A DNA stretch of 32,831 nt from the NCBI GenBank assembly GCA_015485435.1, contig WFTO01000003.1:1-32831 (forward strand). The letters run 5' to 3'. The position numbers were made by a program, and so were the translations under genes. The stretch is from Anaerolineae bacterium (GTDB lineage Bacteria > Chloroflexota > Anaerolineae > J102). Under the pieces are notes generated by a model. The model had not been told where the DNA came from and ran no database searches. It worked only from the letters and a program-made list of their open reading frames with translations. This document shows positions 29,449-32,831 of the stretch, piece after piece (position 1 is the stretch's first letter; every line of letters starts with the position of its first letter).

Positions 29449-30732
29449 CTATGAAGTGATGGCGTGTTTTGGATTTCGCAAGCTGCGATGCTCCAGATCA
29501 TACAGGCCGTAGGCGGCAGCCAATACTTCAATGGGATGGCGACTCGCCTGGCCCGTGCCATGTTCGATTTGCCAACGACATGTTTCTGAATCGCAAGCAT
29601 TGAACTCGGTATGGTGATGCGTCTCTTCTTCAAGAATAAATGTGAAAAGCTCCTCGCCCACCTTCATGGCTATGTCGTACTTCTCTTTTTTGTACCCATA
29701 GGTGCCAGCGATACCACAACAACGTGCGCCACTTTCGTGAATGGTTACGCCAGGGATGCGTCGCAGGATATCGACCGAAGGCCTGCCCACGCGATGCGCC
29801 CGGTATTGGCAGGGTTGATGATAGGGAATGGTGAGAGAAAGGTCGATAAAGTCTTGAGGCAACTCCTCTTCATGTTCCCGTATCCACTCGAAAATGTCCC
29901 AGACAGCGCCTGTCAGGGTTCGCGAGATCACCTCATGGCGGTCCAAAAGGTGCGGCGCCTCTTCTTTCAAGGTCAACGTGCAACTCGTGCTGGTGCCCAC
30001 GATATCGTAACCATCCTGAGCGTAGGGCCCTAGCTTTTCAAGGTTCTGGTCATAAAGCTTTTCCGCGGCCCTGAACTCACCATTGCTGAGCATGGGCAGC
30101 CCGCAGCAGCGTTGTGGAGGGACGATGACTTCGTACCCCATGTGTTCCAGGACGGCCACCGCGGCCATGCCGATAAATGGCTCGTAATACATGGTGGCGC
30201 ATCCATGGAAATAGACCACCTTTTTGTGTGATCGCTTGCGATGGGGATAGTGCTGCTCCCACCAGTCCAGAAAGGTGCCTGTAGTGCTCCAGGTTGGCAG
30301 GGGAGCTTCTCGGGCAATGCCGAAAATGGCGCTTGCCGCCAAGCGGCTGACAGGGTGATGCAGTGCGAAATTCGCCAATCGGGGCGCATAGCTGCCGATC
30401 TTCCCCATAAGCTCATTTCGTCCCAACAGCCGATTGCGCAATGGCATCCCTTGTTCTGCCACCAACGCGGCCCGGGCCTTCGCGTTCATTTCCATGATTG
30501 ACACATCGTTGGGACAAATTTCATTGCACACCCGGCACCCAGAGCAATAATCCACCGAACGATCGGGCGAGGGTTGATGCGGCATGCGAAAGCGTTGCGC
30601 CTGAGGTCCCGCATATTTGGGGCCTGGAAAGCGATCCGTGACCTGCGCAACCGGACAATGCGCCACACAGATATTGCATTTGATGCACTGATCCAGGGTG
30701 AATTCTGGAGGAATCCAGTCGAAAGTCGACAT
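29449..30732 (-). CDS. glpC: Anaerobic glycerol-3-phosphate dehydrogenase subunit C (GlpC)
   Basis: The 427-residue iron-sulfur protein links the GlpAB dimer to the membrane quinone pool. It has two ferredoxin-type [4Fe-4S] motifs near the N-terminus: CIKCNICVAHCP (C16, C19, C22, C26) and CSGCRVCNEICP (C63, C66, C69, C73). Two CCG domains follow, each ending in a Cys-Cys-Gly motif (QRCCGLPMLS and ARCCGIAGTYG), with HGC and HQPC elements. This matches GlpC and related HdrD/LutA-like subunits. It starts 7 nt after the glpB stop, with no obvious Shine-Dalgarno. It is part of the glpABC operon and is followed by the PfpI gene. Confidence 0.95.
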   Translation of the reverse strand: MSTFDWIPPEFTLDQCIKCNICVAHCPVAQVTDRFPGPKYAGPQAQRFRMPHQPSPDRSVDYCSGCRVCNEICPNDVSIMEMNAKARAALVAEQGMPLRNRLLGRNELMGKIGSYAPRLANFALHHPVSRLAASAIFGIAREAPLPTWSTTGTFLDWWEQHYPHRKRSHKKVVYFHGCATMYYEPFIGMAAVAVLEHMGYEVIVPPQRCCGLPMLSNGEFRAAEKLYDQNLEKLGPYAQDGYDIVGTSTSCTLTLKEEAPHLLDRHEVISRTLTGAVWDIFEWIREHEEELPQDFIDLSLTIPYHQPCQYRAHRVGRPSVDILRRIPGVTIHESGARCCGIAGTYGYKKEKYDIAMKVGEELFTFILEEETHHHTEFNACDSETCRWQIEHGTGQASRHPIEVLAAAYGLYDLEHRSLRNPKHAITS

Positions 30733-30738
30733 AAGAAA

Positions 30739-32007
30739 TTAGCGTGAAGAGAAAAGATGGTCGATGGAGGCTTTGGCGGTGGCGATAGCAATGCCTTCCA
30801 AACTGCGCTCCGCGATGCCATCGCTATCGGTGAGTAGGTTGCCAGCTGCGTAAAGATTGCGGTAGAGAACGCGCCCCTCATCGTCAATGGGATGAAAGCC
30901 AGCATCGACGCGGATGCCGCCGCGAAAAACTGGATGGCCTTCTGGGGCTAAGAAGGTGGGGCGAAACCATTGACTGCGGTTTTGGGGAATGGCTAACGGC
31001 AAATCAAAGATGCTCTCCCAAACGCGTCCGGAGTGATCGCTATGAAAACCCCCTCCTAAAATGCCGCCAGTAGCCAGCAAAAAGGCGCTGGCCCGATGTT
31101 TGACAGCGCGGGCGCTGGCTTGGGACCAAACCCATGTCACCATGTCATTGTGAGTTTGGAAGCCGGACACGGTCATGCCCAGGTCGACCTGCCCTTGCAG
31201 ATCATGTTCAAAATGACGACGTAGAGCTTGCGCAAGCCGCATGCCGGGAACACTGGGAGGCAGCGTGGGAATCTCGAAAATAGGGGCGCCGAGTTCGGCT
31301 TCGAGCAGTTGAAACACCTCTGGATGCCGTTCGAGGCCCAAGACCGCGGGCAAACCCACCCGTTCTCCCGGCCTCAGCAGCGGTTTCAGGGCGGCAGCCA
31401 ATCGTTGAGCCACCACGCGATCGTCCAACGCTTGAGCCAACTGCACCACGTTGACATCGCTGCGATCGGTGAGGATGTCTGGGGAAAGCCATGCAGCCCG
31501 GGCGTGGTGACCGAGTTTTGAGAGGTTTTCCGCAATCACCGTGGGATAAAAATCTCGCATGGAGTGGAAGCCTACGATAAGATACGGTTCAGAACGGCGC
31601 ATGTCTCCAGCCGCCTGAGCTTGGGGCGCGAGCAATACCGGCCGTGGCGCACCGACCGGTGATGGGAGAAAAAGGTTTTCTTCTGCCCTCATGGCGCCCT
31701 GATAGGGCAATTCGGAGCGGGCGACCACTTGCTGGAAAGCTGTCAATCCCGCGCGCAGCGCGGATGGCTCAACCAGCCTGTAAGGATGGTGGGGCCGATG
31801 CGTGAACAATCGCTCCATGGCTTCGAATGGGCGCTTTACGGGCTGTGGGTCTCCGGGAAGATACCCCAACACCTCGATCGTTCCCGGCGTCCAGTGCAGC
31901 GCACCGTGACCTGTGGCAATAATACGGGTGCGCAAGCCTTTTTGGCCAGCGAGGATGCCGGCCCATAAGCCCGTCAGACCTGCGCCAATGATCAAAAGAT
32001 CAATCAT
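30739..32007 (-). CDS. glpB: Anaerobic glycerol-3-phosphate dehydrogenase subunit B (GlpB)
   Basis: The 422-residue flavoprotein begins with an FAD/NAD Rossmann motif (DLLIIGAGLTGLWAGILAGQKG). It keeps GlpB features: HWTPGTIEVLGYLP, FHSMRDFYPTVIAENL, LGLERHPEVFQLLEAELGAPIFEIPTLPPSVPGMRLAQAL, LLATGGILGGGFHSDHSGRVWESIFDLP, and a C-terminal FHPIDDEGRVLYRNLYAAGNLLTDSDGIAERSLEGIAIATA. GlpB binds FMN and forms the catalytic dimer with GlpA. The ATG at 32007 is chosen because GAGG lies 6 nt upstream. It overlaps the glpA end by 8 nt, consistent with coupling. Confidence 0.95.
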   Translation of the reverse strand: MIDLLIIGAGLTGLWAGILAGQKGLRTRIIATGHGALHWTPGTIEVLGYLPGDPQPVKRPFEAMERLFTHRPHHPYRLVEPSALRAGLTAFQQVVARSELPYQGAMRAEENLFLPSPVGAPRPVLLAPQAQAAGDMRRSEPYLIVGFHSMRDFYPTVIAENLSKLGHHARAAWLSPDILTDRSDVNVVQLAQALDDRVVAQRLAAALKPLLRPGERVGLPAVLGLERHPEVFQLLEAELGAPIFEIPTLPPSVPGMRLAQALRRHFEHDLQGQVDLGMTVSGFQTHNDMVTWVWSQASARAVKHRASAFLLATGGILGGGFHSDHSGRVWESIFDLPLAIPQNRSQWFRPTFLAPEGHPVFRGGIRVDAGFHPIDDEGRVLYRNLYAAGNLLTDSDGIAERSLEGIAIATAKASIDHLFSSR

Positions 32008-32831
32008 GAGGCTCCTCCCGAGCGTCGTTGGGCCTGACATCGGCGCGATAAAAATCGGTCATCGGGCTTTTGAGCTCGGCATCGGGCAAATGGTCTGCGT
32101 TCAAAATGCTTAGATAGATCAGGCGATCCAGTTGTTCTTGCTTGAGTTGCTGGCCCCAGACGATGGGAACCACGCCTTTCCATCGTTCTTGGAGAAAATC
32201 GCGCATTAACAGGTTTGGGTTAAAGAGATCGACAGGGTTTTTCGTTGATGAGGCGTGTTCAATCTGCGGCTTGTCTATGCGGGGGCGTAAGGAGCGCATT
32301 TTTGCGGCTGCGTGGGGGGAGTGCAACCCCGCGACCTGCCAGGGAACGGGACCATCGGGCGCAGGTATCGTCTGATCATGGCGCAATTCGTGGATAATGC
32401 CAACCGCCCGATAGGTGCAAAAGCCTCCCTGACAGGGGCCCATGCCCAGCCGTACATCCCTCCTGAGGTCATCAAGGGTGGTGGTTGGATTGTGTTGGAT
32501 GGCCTGTATCAACATGTCCCGCGTGACGAGCTCGCATTCGCAAATGAGTTGTCCTTGCAAATGGTCGACTTCTATCTCTTGTAGTCGGTGGCCCAGCCAG
32601 TGGGAGCCATGGGCTGCGCCTGGAACGGTGGTATGGGCGGTGGCGCAGGGGGATCGTTCTCCCAGGTAAGAGGCGGCCAGGTCCACAGCCTTTTCCGCCA
32701 TCAGCCGGAAGGTGGTCAGCTTGCCGCCGGTAATGGTGATGAACCCGCTGACGCCATCACGCTTGGCGTGGTCCAGCAGTGTAAATTTACGGCTGATATC
32801 GCGATCGTCCGTGACCGCGGATTCTCGGTAA
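32000..32831 (-). CDS. glpA: Anaerobic glycerol-3-phosphate dehydrogenase subunit A (GlpA), C-terminal part, truncated by window end
   Basis: The frame is open to the window edge and encodes about the last 276 residues. At the edge it reads ...ESAVTDDRDISRKFTLLDHAKRDGVSGF, then ITITGGKLTTFRLMAEKAVD, the conserved C-terminal part of the FAD domain of GlpA. A BFD-like [2Fe-2S] domain follows (LICECELVTRDMLIQAI and GMGPCQGGFC; four cysteines). The tail contains LLMRDFLQERWKGVVPIVWGQQLKQEQLDRLIY, also typical of GlpA. The enzyme oxidises sn-glycerol-3-phosphate to dihydroxyacetone phosphate under anaerobic conditions and passes electrons through GlpC to quinone. The true start lies outside the window. 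Confidence 0.95.
   Translation of the reverse strand, partial: YRESAVTDDRDISRKFTLLDHAKRDGVSGFITITGGKLTTFRLMAEKAVDLAASYLGERSPCATAHTTVPGAAHGSHWLGHRLQEIEVDHLQGQLICECELVTRDMLIQAIQHNPTTTLDDLRRDVRLGMGPCQGGFCTYRAVGIIHELRHDQTIPAPDGPVPWQVAGLHSPHAAAKMRSLRPRIDKPQIEHASSTKNPVDLFNPNLLMRDFLQERWKGVVPIVWGQQLKQEQLDRLIYLSILNADHLPDAELKSPMTDFYRADVRPNDAREEPHD

Noticed and set aside
1-32831. CRISPR arrays, transposases, integrases, tRNA or rRNA genes
   Set aside because: No regularly spaced repeats, no DDE/tyrosine recombinase motifs and no cloverleaf or rRNA-like sequence were seen on either strand. A WYL regulator alone is not evidence for a CRISPR locus.

Overview
The window most likely comes from a member of the Chloroflexota (Anaerolineae or a related class). 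This is inferred from gene content, not from a marker gene. The clues are many lipoproteins with Thr/Pro-rich linkers, NBR1-type Ig domains, STAND/TPR regulators, a WYL regulator, tandem SHOCT genes, a stand-alone F420-biosynthesis gene (cofG) and a lipid-anchored cytochrome cd1. There are no rRNA or tRNA genes, CRISPR arrays, transposases or phage genes that I can see.

Layout. (1) 1-6770, minus strand: the start of an ABC permease and its binding lipoprotein; a lysoplasmalogenase-like membrane protein with a P-loop kinase-like protein; then a complete sugar-type ABC import set (binding lipoprotein, two permeases, no ATPase). Both transporter operons carry a large inverted repeat between the binding-protein gene and the permease gene. 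(2) 6970-9032, plus strand: cofG and a cysteine-rich Crp/Fnr regulator. (3) 9333-16755, plus strand: a nitrite-respiration-like cluster. It holds a small membrane protein, a 12-helix membrane protein with HxH motifs in helices 6 and 10, a SUMF1-fold lipoprotein without the FGE cysteines, a CtaB-like heme prenyltransferase, another membrane protein, and a lipid-anchored NirS carrying two cytochrome c domains before the d1 propeller. The same operator, GTGTGA-N4-TGTCATAT, lies upstream of the first and the last transcription unit. (4) 17188-21966: an NRAMP transporter fused to a universal-stress domain, a BaeSR/PhoPR-like two-component pair, and divergent tandem SHOCT membrane proteins. (5) 22047-28818: a WYL regulator preceded by a possible attenuator and a 16-codon ORF; a split STAND NTPase/TPR pair; a convergent gene for a small secreted Cys-containing peptide; and a large lipoprotein joining an amino-acid-type binding domain to Ig-like domains. 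(6) 28906-32831, minus strand: glpA (truncated by the window end)-glpB-glpC and a PfpI/DJ-1 gene as one operon.

How the parts may work together. The central cluster looks like an extracytoplasmic nitrite-reduction module on a cell envelope that uses lipid anchors. NirS would make NO. The 12-helix protein has the helix count and His placement of a divergent heme-copper oxidase/NO reductase, and it sits with a heme O synthase homologue, so it is a candidate partner for NO reduction or electron supply. The neighbouring Crp/Fnr protein is the obvious candidate regulator through the shared operator. GlpABC could feed electrons from glycerol-3-phosphate into the quinone pool, but no direct link to the nitrite cluster is visible.
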